Assembly: GCF_004153445.1 (NCBI RefSeq)
Contig: NZ_SDQC01000006.1
Coordinates: forward strand, 62,001-126,000
DNA: 64,000 bases
Origin: Allopusillimonas soli
GTDB taxonomy: Bacteria > Pseudomonadota > Gammaproteobacteria > Burkholderiales > Burkholderiaceae_B
Direction of reading: 5' to 3'
Part shown: one piece after another, positions 43,702 through 53,261 of the stretch
How the letters are laid out: each line of letters begins with the position of its first letter
Position numbering within the stretch: position 1 is the first letter of the stretch
Notes under the pieces: model-generated
Told to the model about the DNA's origin: nothing
Database searches by the model: none
The model's input: the letters and a program-made list of their open reading frames with translations, nothing else
Position numbers and translations under genes: made by a program

Positions 43702-45240
43702 CTACAACGCCTTGTAGCGCTCGCGCAATACGTTCTTCTGCACCTTGCCCATGGTGTTGCGCACAAGCTGATCGGTAAAATGCACACGCTTGGGCACCTT
43801 GTAGTTGGCCAGGCTCTGCTTGAGTTGTGCAATGATGGCATCGCCATCCAGCGTTTCTCCTTCACGCGGCACAACAACCGCAACGACGGCTTCGCCGAAA
43901 TCGGGGTGTGGCACACCGATGACCGCCGATTCGTTCACGCCCGGCATTTCATCGATGACCAGTTCCACCTCTTTCGGATAGACGTTGTAGCCGCCGGAGA
44001 TGATGAGATCCTTGCTGCGGCCCACAATCGTAAGGTAAGTATCCGGAATGCCCTGGCCGCCAAGCTGGCCCAGATCGCCAGTTCGGAACCAGCCGTCGCC
44101 GGTGAATTCCTGGCGAGTCTTCTCGGGCATGCGCCAATAGCCTGAAAATACATTTGGTCCGCGCACCTGCACATTGCCGACGCCGCCGGGCGCCACCGCC
44201 CCGCCCTCATCATCCACCACGCGCAGGGATACGCCCGGCAGCGGCTTGCCCACCGTACCGCGCAGGCGCGGCCCCTCATTCGGATCATAAGGGTTGGATG
44301 TCAGCATGATGGTTTCGCTCATGCCATACCTTTCGAGTATGGTGTGCCCGCTACGCTCACGGAAGGCATCGAAAGTCTCGGCCAGCAGCGGCGCGGATCC
44401 CGAAATAAACAGCCGCATATTGGCGCACACCTCGCGGCTGAAGCGCTTGTCGGCCAGCAAGCGAACATAATAGGTGGGCACGCCCATCATCACCGAGCTG
44501 CGCGGCAGATAAGACAGCGCCTGGTCGATATTCAGCCGAGGCAGCCAGATCATTGTGGCGCCGGCCAGCAGAGCGCCATGCGACGCCACAAAAAGGCCGT
44601 GTACATGAAAGATGGGCAGCATGTGCAGCAGCACGTCGTTCTGGCGCCACCCCCAATATGTATTCAGCACCTGCGCGTTGGAGCCCAGATTGCCGTGGGA
44701 TAGCATGGCCCCTTTGCTGCGCCCGGTGGTGCCGGAGGTATACAGAATTGCGGCCAGGTCCTCGGGCCGGTTCGATGCGGTCGGGAAGTCTGGCTCCTGG
44801 CTGGCGGCCGCCACGGCCAGGCTGCCGCTGCCGTCGGCATCCAGCGTGTACACATGCGGCGTACCGGCCTTCTGGGCCAGTTCTGACACCCAGGCCAGAT
44901 TGGCGCTGTCGCACACCACGATTGATGGCTCGGCATCGGTGAGAAAATACGCCACTTCTGCCGAACGATACGCAGTATTGAGCGGCAGATACACCAGGCC
45001 TGCACGTATCGTGGCAAGGTAAAGCATAAGCGCCTCTGGCGATTTTTCCACCTGCACGGCCACCCGGGCGCCATCAGGCACATCGAGCGCCCGCAGCAGC
45101 GCAGCCAGGCGCGCGCTCATGTCGTCGATGTCTGCGTAGCTGTAGCTCCTGTCCGGCGTCTCGATGGCCGTCTTCGACTTGTCCGAAGGAAAGCCCGACG
45201 ACAGCAGGGCATACAGATTGGCATTGCCTTCCAAGTTCAT
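43702..45240 (-). CDS. matB: Malonyl-CoA synthetase
   Basis: This 512-residue acyl-adenylate-forming ligase has P-loop AILYTSGTTGRSKGAMLSHGNL, SGSAPLLAETFDAF, YGMSETIMLTSNPYDPNEG, TGDLGQLGG and the catalytic lysine in RNTMGKVQKNVLRE. Long stretches match my memory of characterised Rhodopseudomonas and Rhizobium MatB, including EKSPEALMLYLATIRAGLVY and GPNVFSGYWRMPEKT. It activates malonate with ATP and CoA. It overlaps the crotonase gene by 4 bases and acts directly before malonyl-CoA decarboxylase. Confidence 0.94.
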   Translation of the reverse strand: MNLEGNANLYALLSSGFPSDKSKTAIETPDRSYSYADIDDMSARLAALLRALDVPDGARVAVQVEKSPEALMLYLATIRAGLVYLPLNTAYRSAEVAYFLTDAEPSIVVCDSANLAWVSELAQKAGTPHVYTLDADGSGSLAVAAASQEPDFPTASNRPEDLAAILYTSGTTGRSKGAMLSHGNLGSNAQVLNTYWGWRQNDVLLHMLPIFHVHGLFVASHGALLAGATMIWLPRLNIDQALSYLPRSSVMMGVPTYYVRLLADKRFSREVCANMRLFISGSAPLLAETFDAFRERSGHTILERYGMSETIMLTSNPYDPNEGPRLRGTVGKPLPGVSLRVVDDEGGAVAPGGVGNVQVRGPNVFSGYWRMPEKTRQEFTGDGWFRTGDLGQLGGQGIPDTYLTIVGRSKDLIISGGYNVYPKEVELVIDEMPGVNESAVIGVPHPDFGEAVVAVVVPREGETLDGDAIIAQLKQSLANYKVPKRVHFTDQLVRNTMGKVQKNVLRERYKAL

Positions 45241-46103
45241 TCTCCAGTGAATACCGGCGCGCGGCCGGCCAGAAATGCCTCGACGCCTTCCCGGTGATCG
45301 CGGCTGTCTGCATAGCTGAAAAAGCCTGCGAGCTCATTGTGATCCAGCGACCGGGCGTCTGAAACAAGGCGCGCGGCAGTGCGTTTATTGATGCGTGCGG
45401 CCAGCGGTGCTCCATGTTCCAGCCTCCGCGCTACACGCGCGGCGTCGCCAGCCGCCTCGCCATCCGGCACGACGCGTGTCAGCAAACCCTTGGCCATGGC
45501 TTCGGCCGCATTGAATACGCGGCCTTCCAACAGGATTTCCATCGTCACGGCTCTGCCCGCCAAGGCCAGCAATCCACGCATTTCATCGGGTGCCATGGGA
45601 AAACCCAGGCGGTTGATGGGAACGCCAAAGCGCGAAGAAGCCTCAGCAATGCGCAAGTCGCACTGGCTGGCCAGTTCCAGGCCGCCGCCCACGCAAACAC
45701 CTTCTATGCACGCAATAACCGGATGTATGCACTGGCCCACAGCCGCCAGGGACGGCGCAATGATTTGCGTGTGATAGTGCAGCACGCTCTCAAGATTGCC
45801 GCGCTCGCGCGGAAATTCGCTGATATCGGCGCCCGCGGCAAAGTTGCCGTCCTGTCCTTTCAGGACAACGCAACGCAGGCTGTCGTCGTCGGACAGTGTT
45901 GCGAAGACGCGGCCCAGCTCCCGCCACATGGCAACGCTGATGGCATTAAGCCGCCCGGGGTGACTCAATGTCACGGTGGCCACGCGTCCCTCGCGCGACA
46001 GGAGCACCTGCCCCGGCCCCGCTGGCGATTCCCCCTGCCGCCGCGCGCGCGCGCCGCCTTGAGGCTGGGCATCGGGCGCCTGTCCGTGTGCGTTCAAAGC
46101 CAT
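45237..46103 (-). CDS. Enoyl-CoA hydratase/isomerase-family protein (crotonase fold)
   Basis: This 288-residue protein has an Ala/Gly/Gln-rich leader of about 30 residues and then a crotonase domain. Oxyanion-hole residues are in FAAGADISEF and VCVGGGLELA. The first catalytic Glu of hydratases (in GGGLEL) is kept, but the second (QPE in classic hydratases) is replaced (FGVPINRLGF), so simple hydration of enoyl-CoA is doubtful. It lies between malonyl-CoA synthetase and malonyl-CoA decarboxylase with overlapping ends, which ties it to malonyl-type thioesters. A decarboxylase or isomerase side role is possible but unproven. Confidence 0.85.
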   Translation of the reverse strand: MALNAHGQAPDAQPQGGARARRQGESPAGPGQVLLSREGRVATVTLSHPGRLNAISVAMWRELGRVFATLSDDDSLRCVVLKGQDGNFAAGADISEFPRERGNLESVLHYHTQIIAPSLAAVGQCIHPVIACIEGVCVGGGLELASQCDLRIAEASSRFGVPINRLGFPMAPDEMRGLLALAGRAVTMEILLEGRVFNAAEAMAKGLLTRVVPDGEAAGDAARVARRLEHGAPLAARINKRTAARLVSDARSLDHNELAGFFSYADSRDHREGVEAFLAGRAPVFTGE

Positions 46104-47461
46104 CTCAAATTCAATCCCAGTTTGGGCTTGCCTTCGGCAAGTTGAGCGAGGTTATCGTCAAGCTGGTCCAACTCATACAAATAATTGGCCATGATGCCGC
46201 AAGACTGCGCCATCCCCTTGGCTGAACAATCGGCCCCCCAGTTCAGGCGCTCGATGCGGGCACCGTTGCCCAGGTGAAATCGGGCCACAGGATCCAGTGG
46301 CTGACCGTTCTTCATGGATTTCAGATAGTGCAGCGCCAGGCGCAGGCCATTGCGCTGCACCGTGTCACTGGCCTGTCCCGCTGCGGCGTCACGCAGACGC
46401 TGTACCCATTTGGCGCCCGCCTCCGGATCATCCTGGGCCTGCTGGCGCTCGGTCTTGTCGTGCAGCAGTGCATGCAAGGCCTTGCCATCCTGCTTGCCCA
46501 GCCAGTCGGCAAAACCCGGTATGGGGGAAAGCGTGGCAAAAGACTTCAGGCGCGGCAACTCGCGCAGCAGTTCATCAATGACGCGCTTGAGCAAGAAGTT
46601 GCCGAAACTTATGCCGCGCAGGCCGGGCTGCGTATTGGAGATGGAGTAGAAGATGGCCCAGCGCGCCTTCTGGGGAGGATCGGACGGCACATGTGGATCA
46701 AGCAGCAGCTGTACGTTGCCGGCCATCTGCGGCGCGAATGCCACCTCGACAAAGATGAGCGGCACATCGCTCATGCGAGGATGAAAAAAGGCGTAGCACC
46801 GCCTGTCCTCGGCCACACGGTGCCGCAGCTCCTCCCATGAATGTATTTCATGGACGGCTTCGTATTGGATGAGCTTTTCCAGCAGCGACGCTGGCGAGTC
46901 CCAATTGATGGGGCGCAATTCCAGCATGCCGACATCAAACCAGCTGGACAGCAGGCCTTCGAGCTCGTGTTCGAGCACCGTCAGGCCCGATACCTGTTTG
47001 CGCCAACGCAAAAGATCGGCGCGCAGATCCACCAACAGACGCAGATTGTCGGCCTGGGCATACAGCCGTCTGAAAAAACGCAAGCCTTGGTCTTGCCTGG
47101 GTTCAAGGGCCGCGCTGGCCTGGGCCAGGCTACCCACCATGGCGCGACGATCCTTGTCGGATGCGCCGATGTAGCGCGCGCCCCACTGCTGGGCCAGCCT
47201 GTTGGCGGCCACATCGGTCAGTCGGGCCGCGAACAGCGGCCGCACATCGGCCGCATTGGGAATGTGATCCCGCTCCAGCCAGCGGCCAAGGCGCGCAATC
47301 AAGCCCTGCGGGGCTTCGGGCGCCACTGCGACGTCAACTGTGCCGCCGTCCCGCGCCCCAGGCACAAGCACGGCTGGCGCGCTTTTATTCTTCGCCTCTC
47401 CTGCCTGAGCATCTGCGGCCGCCTTGGCGGCGCGCGGCGGATCGGTCTGAGTCGCTGTCAT
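46094..47461 (-). CDS. matA: Malonyl-CoA decarboxylase
   Basis: This 455-residue protein has the MCD helical N-terminal domain and the catalytic GNAT-like C-terminal domain, with the hallmark YSISNTQPGLRGISFGNFLLKRV and the region CYAFFHPRMSDVPLIFVEVA. It converts malonyl-CoA to acetyl-CoA and CO2, the second step of malonate use. The ATG at 47461 is chosen since it falls 2 bases before the GntR stop; longer frames overlap that gene. It starts the catabolic part of the operon after the regulator. Confidence 0.94.
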   Translation of the reverse strand: MTATQTDPPRAAKAAADAQAGEAKNKSAPAVLVPGARDGGTVDVAVAPEAPQGLIARLGRWLERDHIPNAADVRPLFAARLTDVAANRLAQQWGARYIGASDKDRRAMVGSLAQASAALEPRQDQGLRFFRRLYAQADNLRLLVDLRADLLRWRKQVSGLTVLEHELEGLLSSWFDVGMLELRPINWDSPASLLEKLIQYEAVHEIHSWEELRHRVAEDRRCYAFFHPRMSDVPLIFVEVAFAPQMAGNVQLLLDPHVPSDPPQKARWAIFYSISNTQPGLRGISFGNFLLKRVIDELLRELPRLKSFATLSPIPGFADWLGKQDGKALHALLHDKTERQQAQDDPEAGAKWVQRLRDAAAGQASDTVQRNGLRLALHYLKSMKNGQPLDPVARFHLGNGARIERLNWGADCSAKGMAQSCGIMANYLYELDQLDDNLAQLAEGKPKLGLNLRWL

Positions 47462-47462
47462 G

Positions 47463-48164
47463 TCAATCTCCCGCAGTGAGCGCGGCGGCGCGCTCGGTAG
47501 TGTCGCACTCATCTTGTGCAGCCAGGATGTGCAGGGCATCAAGCTGCCGCATGAGATGCTTGCGCGTGAGCGCCTCCGCGCCTTCGGGATCGCGCGCTTT
47601 CAGCGCGGCGAATATCGCCATGTGCTCGGCGCAGGAATCGGCAATGCGTCCGGGCACGACGAGGCTGCGATGACGCGAAAGGCTGAGCAGCTTGCGCAAG
47701 TTGTCGATGAGATCGGAAAGCCAGCGATTGTCGGCCAGGGCCTGAACGGCCTCGTGGATAACCGCGTTGCTGGCATAGTATTGATCGATGTCGCCCAGCT
47801 TCGCGTGCTCCTGCAGACGCTGATGCAGGGGCTCCAGGCGGCGCAGATCCTCGTCGGTGACCTTGCGGGCGGCCTCGAACGCACAGCGTCCCTCGAGCAT
47901 TGCCATGAGCGGGAAGATGTCGTCCAGATCGCGAACCGACAGCTGATTCACAAAGCAGCCCCTGCGCGGCTCGAGCCGCAGCAGGCCTTCGGCCACCAGA
48001 ACCTTGAGCGCCTCGCGCAAAGGTGTGCGGGAAATCCCTAGCTCGCTGGTCAGTTGGCTCTCGTCTATCCAGGCGCCCGCCTGAAGCTCGCCGGACTGGA
48101 TCATGGCACGCAGGCGATCGGCCACCTGCTGGTAGAGGACCTGTTGAATGATGCGTTGTGCCAT
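47463..48164 (-). CDS. GntR-family regulator (FadR/FCD), probable malonate-responsive MatR
   Basis: This 233-residue protein has a winged helix-turn-helix (VADRLRAMIQSGELQAGAWI ... GISRTPLREALKVLVAEGLL) and an FCD domain with candidate ligand histidines (AVIHEAVQAL; EHMAIFAAL). It is first in the operon on the same strand as matA, crotonase, matB and the TRAP genes. In known systems MatR represses malonate genes and is released by malonate. A clear palindrome lies just upstream. Confidence 0.9.
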   Translation of the reverse strand: MAQRIIQQVLYQQVADRLRAMIQSGELQAGAWIDESQLTSELGISRTPLREALKVLVAEGLLRLEPRRGCFVNQLSVRDLDDIFPLMAMLEGRCAFEAARKVTDEDLRRLEPLHQRLQEHAKLGDIDQYYASNAVIHEAVQALADNRWLSDLIDNLRKLLSLSRHRSLVVPGRIADSCAEHMAIFAALKARDPEGAEALTRKHLMRQLDALHILAAQDECDTTERAAALTAGD

Positions 48165-48201
48165 GACGCCTCCTTGCGGCTGCCTGAACGCCTGAACTCA
48201 T

Positions 48202-48218
48202 CATAATTCATAATTATG
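48202..48218. promoter_or_regulatory. Palindrome upstream of the malonate regulator (probable operator)
   Basis: CATAATT (48202-48208), CAT, then AATTATG (48212-48218) form a perfect 7-base inverted repeat with a 3-base centre. It lies 38 bases upstream of the GntR start and about 85 bases before the divergent PLP-lyase gene. Size and place fit a GntR/FCD operator, so it may govern both directions. Confidence 0.65.
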
Positions 48219-48301
48219 GATAATGCCAGAGGGCGGCGAGGGTATGATGAGAGTCTTCGCACGGCGGCCCGCCGTGCCATCACTCTCTTGCGGAGCATTC
48301 G

Positions 48302-49516
48302 ATGAAAGTCGCCGATTCAGCCGGCCTGCCTTCAAATGAACCATTCAACTGGCATGACGAAACCACCGTGCTGCACGGCGATGCGGCGCTGAACGCCGAC
48401 GCGTCTGTCGTCCCGCCCATTCATTACAGTGCCACCTATCGCGCCCGCAGCGCGGCCGAGTTTGCGGACATGGCCAATACCCCGCGCCACCCGGGCTTCT
48501 ATAATCGCTACGGCAATCCCGTACACAAGCATGTGGAAGCCATTCTCGCCGAGCTCGAACAAACTGAAACCGCATTATTGATGGGCTCCGGCATGGGCGC
48601 CATCAGCACCACCATCCTGTCCCTGGTCGAACGCGGCGATCACGTTATCGCCCAGCAACGCCACTACATGAGCACCTCGAAGCTGTTCGAGGAAGTGCTG
48701 CCGCGATTCGGCGTGACCTGCACGCTGGTGGACCAGACCGACAACGAGGCCTTCGCCGCCGCCATCAGGTCTGAAACACGGCTGATCATGGTGGAAACAC
48801 CAGTCAACCCGACGCTTTCCCTCACCGACCTGAAGGCTGTTGCGGATCTGGCGCGGCCGCGCGGCATCATCACGGTCGCCGACAATACCTTTGCCTCGCC
48901 GCTGAACCAGCGCCCCCACGAGTTGGGCATTGATATTGTCGTACACAGCGCGACCAAGTACTTCGGCGGGCACCATGACCTGATGGCCGGAGCCGTGTGC
49001 TGCAGTCAGGCACTGGCCGAGCGCATCTGGCCCATGCATGTCACGCTTGGGTCTGTGTTGTCGCCCATGGATGCATGGCTGCTGTTGCGCGGCCTGCGTA
49101 CGCTGCCTCTGCGCATGGAGCGCATCAATGCGAATGCTCAGGCCGTGGCGGAATGGCTGGAAACCCAGCCCGCCATCGACCGTGTCTTTTATCCCGGCCT
49201 GCCCAGCCATTCGCAGCACAATCTGGCCCGCCGCCAGATGAAAGGCTACGGCGCGGTCATAGCCTTTTCCATAAAAGGCGGCTTCGAAGCCACCAGCCAA
49301 TTTGTATCGTCGTTGAAGCTGGCCACACATGCCGTGAGTCTGGGCGGCGTGGAAACCCTCATTGTTCATACGGCTGCCATGTGGGCCGGCACCATGACCG
49401 AAGCGCAGATGCAGTCGGCCGGGATAGAGCCGAATTTCGTGCGCATGTCGGTGGGCGTGGAGCACATAGACGACCTCAAGGCCGACCTGGCAACTGCTTT
49501 GGCGGCAATAGCCTGA
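48302..49516 (+). CDS. Cys/Met-metabolism PLP-dependent lyase (cystathionine beta-lyase/gamma-lyase family)
   Basis: This 404-residue fold-type I PLP enzyme has the cofactor-binding MGSGMGAISTTILSLVERGD, the DNTFASPLNQRPHELGIDIVVHSATKYFGGH segment with the Schiff-base lysine in SATKYFGG, and YNRYGNPVHKHVEA. Family members include cystathionine beta-lyase, cystathionine gamma-synthase and methionine gamma-lyase; the sequence alone does not settle which. It is divergent from the malonate operon and the palindrome lies between them. A link of methionine/cysteine metabolism to malonate is not obvious. Confidence 0.87.
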   Translation: MKVADSAGLPSNEPFNWHDETTVLHGDAALNADASVVPPIHYSATYRARSAAEFADMANTPRHPGFYNRYGNPVHKHVEAILAELEQTETALLMGSGMGAISTTILSLVERGDHVIAQQRHYMSTSKLFEEVLPRFGVTCTLVDQTDNEAFAAAIRSETRLIMVETPVNPTLSLTDLKAVADLARPRGIITVADNTFASPLNQRPHELGIDIVVHSATKYFGGHHDLMAGAVCCSQALAERIWPMHVTLGSVLSPMDAWLLLRGLRTLPLRMERINANAQAVAEWLETQPAIDRVFYPGLPSHSQHNLARRQMKGYGAVIAFSIKGGFEATSQFVSSLKLATHAVSLGGVETLIVHTAAMWAGTMTEAQMQSAGIEPNFVRMSVGVEHIDDLKADLATALAAIA

Positions 49517-49583
49517 ATACGCCGGCAACACGGCCGTGCGCCCCAAAGCGCTGCCGGGCCGCAGCCAGGCGGGATATGGCGGA

Positions 49584-51107
49584 TCAGCCCGCCTGCTCGC
49601 GCAATGCCGTTTTCAACACTTTTCCATAGCTGTTCTTCGGCAGCTCGTCGCACCATACATAGCGACGCGGCTTCTTGAATGAAGCGATCTCGTCGCGGCA
49701 CCATGCTTCAAGCGCCGCGGCATCCAGGGTGCGGCCCGCACGCGCCACCACGAAAGCCACCACCTCCTCGCCCCATTCCGGATGAGGCGCACCCACCACG
49801 GCCGTCTCGAATACATCGGGATGGCGGGCCAGCACCTCCTCGACCTCACGCGGATAGATATTGGTGCCTCCTGAAATGATGACGTCCTTGGAGCGGTCTG
49901 TAAGCGTCAGGAAGCCATCCGCATTCAGAAAGCCGATATCACCGGTGCGCAACCACCCATCGACCAGGGTTTGAGCAGTCGCGGAAGGGTTCTCCCAATA
50001 GCCTTGCATCACCGCTGTCCCGCGCGTCACGACTTCGCCGCACTCTCCCACCGGCATGTCCCGCAGATCCGCATCCACGACGCGCACCTCCATGCACGAT
50101 TGCGCCGTGCCAACCGAGGCTATCCTGTGCACCCAATCAGGCTGACTCCGGTCCGCGATGGCCTCGCGCCGCATGGCGGTGATGGTCATCGGGCTTTCAC
50201 CCTGCCCATAAATCTGGGCGAACTTCGGCCCCATGACATCCAGCGCCTCAATGAGATCGGCCGCATACAGGGGTCCGCCACCCAGCACGACGGTGCGAAT
50301 GCCGCCCGCGCCCCCGCCGTCGGACTGTACCTGCCGAACCATGCGCTTGAGCATGGTGGGTGCCGCAAACATCGACACGTTCTCGAGCTCCGCTGCCAGG
50401 GAAAGAATCTCAGCACTATCGAAACCGCGTGAGCACGGCACCACATGCCTGGCGCCGCAACGCACGAACACGAAGTTGTACAGACCCGCACCGTGCGACA
50501 TGGGCGCCGCGTAGAGCGCCGCGTCGCGCGAATGCACGTCATCGACATCCAGCGGATAGCACAGCGACATCGCCATCAGATTTCCATGCGAGAGCATGAC
50601 GCCTTTGGGGCGGCCGGTTGTGCCGGACGTATAAAACAGCCATGCCAGCGCATCATCCTGCAAGGCGCGGGGGGCGACCAATGGCTCGCTATGGTCGCCG
50701 GACAGAATGGCCTCGACGCTGCCGCTGTCCAGCCCGAGCTCCCGGCATCCATCGGGCAGGCGCTGCTGCGCCAGGGCTGCGCCACCGTCGGAGAACAACA
50801 GCGCGGCGCGCGCATTGGTTGCTATCCAGGCAGCCTCGCGCGCATGCAGCTTGTAGTTGATCGGCACAATAACGCCACCCAGCCACCACACCGCGTACAT
50901 AAGGATGAGGTAGTCAGCCCGATTCGGCAGATACAGCGCCACCCGGTCGCCCTGCTTCAGGCCATGCGCTGTTTCAAGATGGCGCGCCAGTGCGCAGGCG
51001 CGCGCGGCGAAGCAGCGGTAATCAGCCTCCAGTTTGGTGCCCGTAAACAGAGCGGGCGCCGCGGGTGTGGACAAGGCGCGGGCATGCAGCCAGTGTGCAA
51101 TATTCAT
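49584..51107 (-). CDS. Acyl/aryl-CoA ligase (AMP-forming)
   Basis: This 507-residue acyl-adenylate synthetase has P-loop WLFYTSGTTGRPKGVMLSHGNL, IYGQGESPMTI, GWLRTGDIGFLNADGFL and the catalytic lysine in KNSYGKVLKTALRE. The sequence style resembles feruloyl/long-chain acyl-CoA ligases. It is followed by an acyltransferase gene on the same strand but no CoA-pathway partner is next to it, so the substrate is open. Fold and chemistry are firm; name is family-level. Confidence 0.9.
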   Translation of the reverse strand: MNIAHWLHARALSTPAAPALFTGTKLEADYRCFAARACALARHLETAHGLKQGDRVALYLPNRADYLILMYAVWWLGGVIVPINYKLHAREAAWIATNARAALLFSDGGAALAQQRLPDGCRELGLDSGSVEAILSGDHSEPLVAPRALQDDALAWLFYTSGTTGRPKGVMLSHGNLMAMSLCYPLDVDDVHSRDAALYAAPMSHGAGLYNFVFVRCGARHVVPCSRGFDSAEILSLAAELENVSMFAAPTMLKRMVRQVQSDGGGAGGIRTVVLGGGPLYAADLIEALDVMGPKFAQIYGQGESPMTITAMRREAIADRSQPDWVHRIASVGTAQSCMEVRVVDADLRDMPVGECGEVVTRGTAVMQGYWENPSATAQTLVDGWLRTGDIGFLNADGFLTLTDRSKDVIISGGTNIYPREVEEVLARHPDVFETAVVGAPHPEWGEEVVAFVVARAGRTLDAAALEAWCRDEIASFKKPRRYVWCDELPKNSYGKVLKTALREQAG

Positions 51108-51183
51108 AGGTCTCCTCGGCTTTACTGCCCGTTATGGTGTACCGCCGCCCATGAAAAGTCCAGCGCCTCGATGGCAGGACTGC

Positions 51184-52215
51184 TCAGGTCACATACTCGA
51201 AAGGCCTGAAGCGCCGCAGCGCCATGATGGCCGCCATGGACAGCAGGAAGACACACACTGCCATGACGGGTATCGACCACCAGTTGTCCGCATCCATTAG
51301 CGGCGTGGCATCGTCCAGGCGCTGCAATATGAAAATATGGATGCAATATACGCCCAAGGTACACGCGGACAGCTGCTTCAGCGGGCCCGCATACTCCACC
51401 ACGCGAGTACCCAGGCCATAAAGCACGTTGAAGGCGCAGAACGAGGATGCCAGCACAAAGGGAGACAGATAGTCATAGAAAAGCGGATCGGGCTCGCCAC
51501 TATGGCGGGAGTAGGCATAGGTAGCCAGCATGGTCAGGCTGCTGAACAGGGCAAACAACATGACATTGACCAGCCAGTAGCGGCGCCGGTCCCGCTGCCG
51601 CATATAGAGCTCCCGCACATAGGCACCGAGGAATAGATAGCCCACAAGCCCGAAGAAGGAGCCAACGCCATAGACCTCAAGCAGATCGGTGTCGATGCCG
51701 GCAAGCGTCTTGACTGTAGGCCAGGCGGATACCAGCGCCCACAATGCCAGATAGGTCTTCTTTTCCACGGGCCCGGTCGCATGCCAGATCTTGCGCAGGA
51801 AAGGCACAAACAAATATATGCCGACAATGGCGTACAGATACCAGAGATGAAATGTGACCGGCCCATTGGCCAGCGTGCGCAGCCAGTCGTACCATGGCCC
51901 GTAGTGTTCGCCCTGGAATGTATTCCATGTCATGTAGAAAAGCGACCAGAACAACAGCGGCGGCAATATGCGCAGAAAGCGCTTGCGCAAGAAGGCGGGC
52001 AGGGGCTCCTGCCTGCCCAGCAGCAGCACACCGGTAATCATCAGAAACAGCGGCACGCAGCTTCGCGTCAGCGAATCGTAGAAATTGCTTGCCCACCATT
52101 GTCCATCGAACGAATGGAAATTCAGCGCCGCGACATGCAGCAATACCACCATGAAGCACGCCACCACCCGCGCCATGTCCATGGCCGCACTGAACCTGTG
52201 TCCTCCTGTCTGCAT
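51184..52215 (-). CDS. Acyltransferase 3 family (OafA/YiaH-like) integral membrane protein
   Basis: This 343-residue protein has about 10 membrane helices. It has the acyltransferase-3 opening MARVVACFMVVLLHVAAL with the catalytic-type histidine (LLHVAA), the SCVPLFLMITGVLLL loop and HLWYLYAIVGIYLFVPFLRKI. The family O-acetylates polysaccharides or other cell-surface molecules at the inner membrane. The ATG at 52215 is chosen over the earlier one at 52251 because the family N-terminus begins at about that position. The acceptor substrate is unknown; no polysaccharide locus is nearby. Confidence 0.85.
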   Translation of the reverse strand: MQTGGHRFSAAMDMARVVACFMVVLLHVAALNFHSFDGQWWASNFYDSLTRSCVPLFLMITGVLLLGRQEPLPAFLRKRFLRILPPLLFWSLFYMTWNTFQGEHYGPWYDWLRTLANGPVTFHLWYLYAIVGIYLFVPFLRKIWHATGPVEKKTYLALWALVSAWPTVKTLAGIDTDLLEVYGVGSFFGLVGYLFLGAYVRELYMRQRDRRRYWLVNVMLFALFSSLTMLATYAYSRHSGEPDPLFYDYLSPFVLASSFCAFNVLYGLGTRVVEYAGPLKQLSACTLGVYCIHIFILQRLDDATPLMDADNWWSIPVMAVCVFLLSMAAIMALRRFRPFEYVT

Positions 52216-52379
52216 AAAAAGCCAATACTCCGATGACGCCCTGCCCGGCATGAATCTGAGATGCGCGGGCGGCGCCGTGCGTTTTTCATCTCTCCTTCAT
52301 AGGTAACACGAACGCCCAGCGGGTGTGCTTGCGGCTATTTCCAAGTGTTGCGGAGGGTAAATGCCGAGCCGCCTAAATA

Positions 52380-53147
52380 TCACGCGGCAACCCGGCCGTA
52401 GGCAGTGGGGGCCCTGCCTGTCGTCCGGCGAAACATGGCCGAGAAGGAAGACGGACTCTCGTAGCCCATGTCCAGTGCAATGCGCGTGACAGCCTGGCCC
52501 TGGGAAAGGCGCGAGATGGCCACGAACACACAGGCCTGACGCCGCCACTCGATAAAGCGCAGGCCCGTGGCAGCCACAAACCGCCGGTAGAAGGTGCGCT
52601 CTCCCACATGCAAGGCCCGTGCCCACGCGCCAGGCGTCGCAGCCTGGGTCGGATTGCGCAGAAAAGCGTGACACAGCGCCGCCAGTTGCGGATCGCGGGG
52701 CATGGGTAAGTGCAGCGGCGCGGCGGGCAGGCTGCAGGCCTCGAGCAATAATGCCCGCATGAGCGCCCCATCCCGTCCCTGGGTGTCGTACAGCACCGGC
52801 ACGCGCATGGCTTCGTTGATCAACTCGCGCAGCAGCGGCGACACCTCGATCACCTGGCATTCCGGCGTGTTTTGCGGCATGGCCACAGGCCGGAAATACA
52901 GGCTGCGCGTCGTCACCCGGGAAGTGCGCAACTGGTGCATTACTCCTGCGGGTATCCACAGTGCGAAACCCGGAGGCACTATCCAGCTGCCTACCTGTGT
53001 TTCCAGTTGCAGGATGCCGCGCGTGGCATACAGAAGTTGCACGCGTGCATGCCTATGGCTGGCCACGATGTGGCCGTCGGGATAATCGGACTCGACTGCA
53101 ACGATATCGCGGTCTGTGTTTTCAAGCAGATCGATTCTGTGGAACAT
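52380..53147 (-). CDS. AraC-family transcriptional regulator
   Basis: This 255-residue protein has an N-terminal cupin-type effector domain (HIVASHRHARVQLLYATRG) and a C-terminal double helix-turn-helix (GERTFYRRFVAATGLRFIEWRRQACVFVAISRLSQGQAVTRIALDMGYESPSSFSAMFRRTTGRAP). It is divergent from the MFS gene at 53262. In the gap between them are GACA/TGTC (53165-53168 and 53174-53177) and the short palindrome TGACAGTCA (53189-53197), which could be its sites. It probably controls that transporter; the inducer is unknown. Confidence 0.9.
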   Translation of the reverse strand: MFHRIDLLENTDRDIVAVESDYPDGHIVASHRHARVQLLYATRGILQLETQVGSWIVPPGFALWIPAGVMHQLRTSRVTTRSLYFRPVAMPQNTPECQVIEVSPLLRELINEAMRVPVLYDTQGRDGALMRALLLEACSLPAAPLHLPMPRDPQLAALCHAFLRNPTQAATPGAWARALHVGERTFYRRFVAATGLRFIEWRRQACVFVAISRLSQGQAVTRIALDMGYESPSSFSAMFRRTTGRAPTAYGRVAA

Positions 53148-53261
53148 GGCCCTGGCCGAAATTCGACAATGAATGTCCTATATTCTAATGACAGTCATAC
53201 CCTTTAAGCCTATATTTTTATTTAAACAATCCCGGCTTTCCCTGAAACAGGTGTGCAAGAA

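Noticed and set aside
49584-52215. A joint function for the acyl-CoA ligase and the acyltransferase-3 protein.
   Set aside because: They are adjacent and co-oriented, but acyltransferase-3 enzymes do not normally need a dedicated ligase of this type, and nothing else in the region supports a shared pathway.
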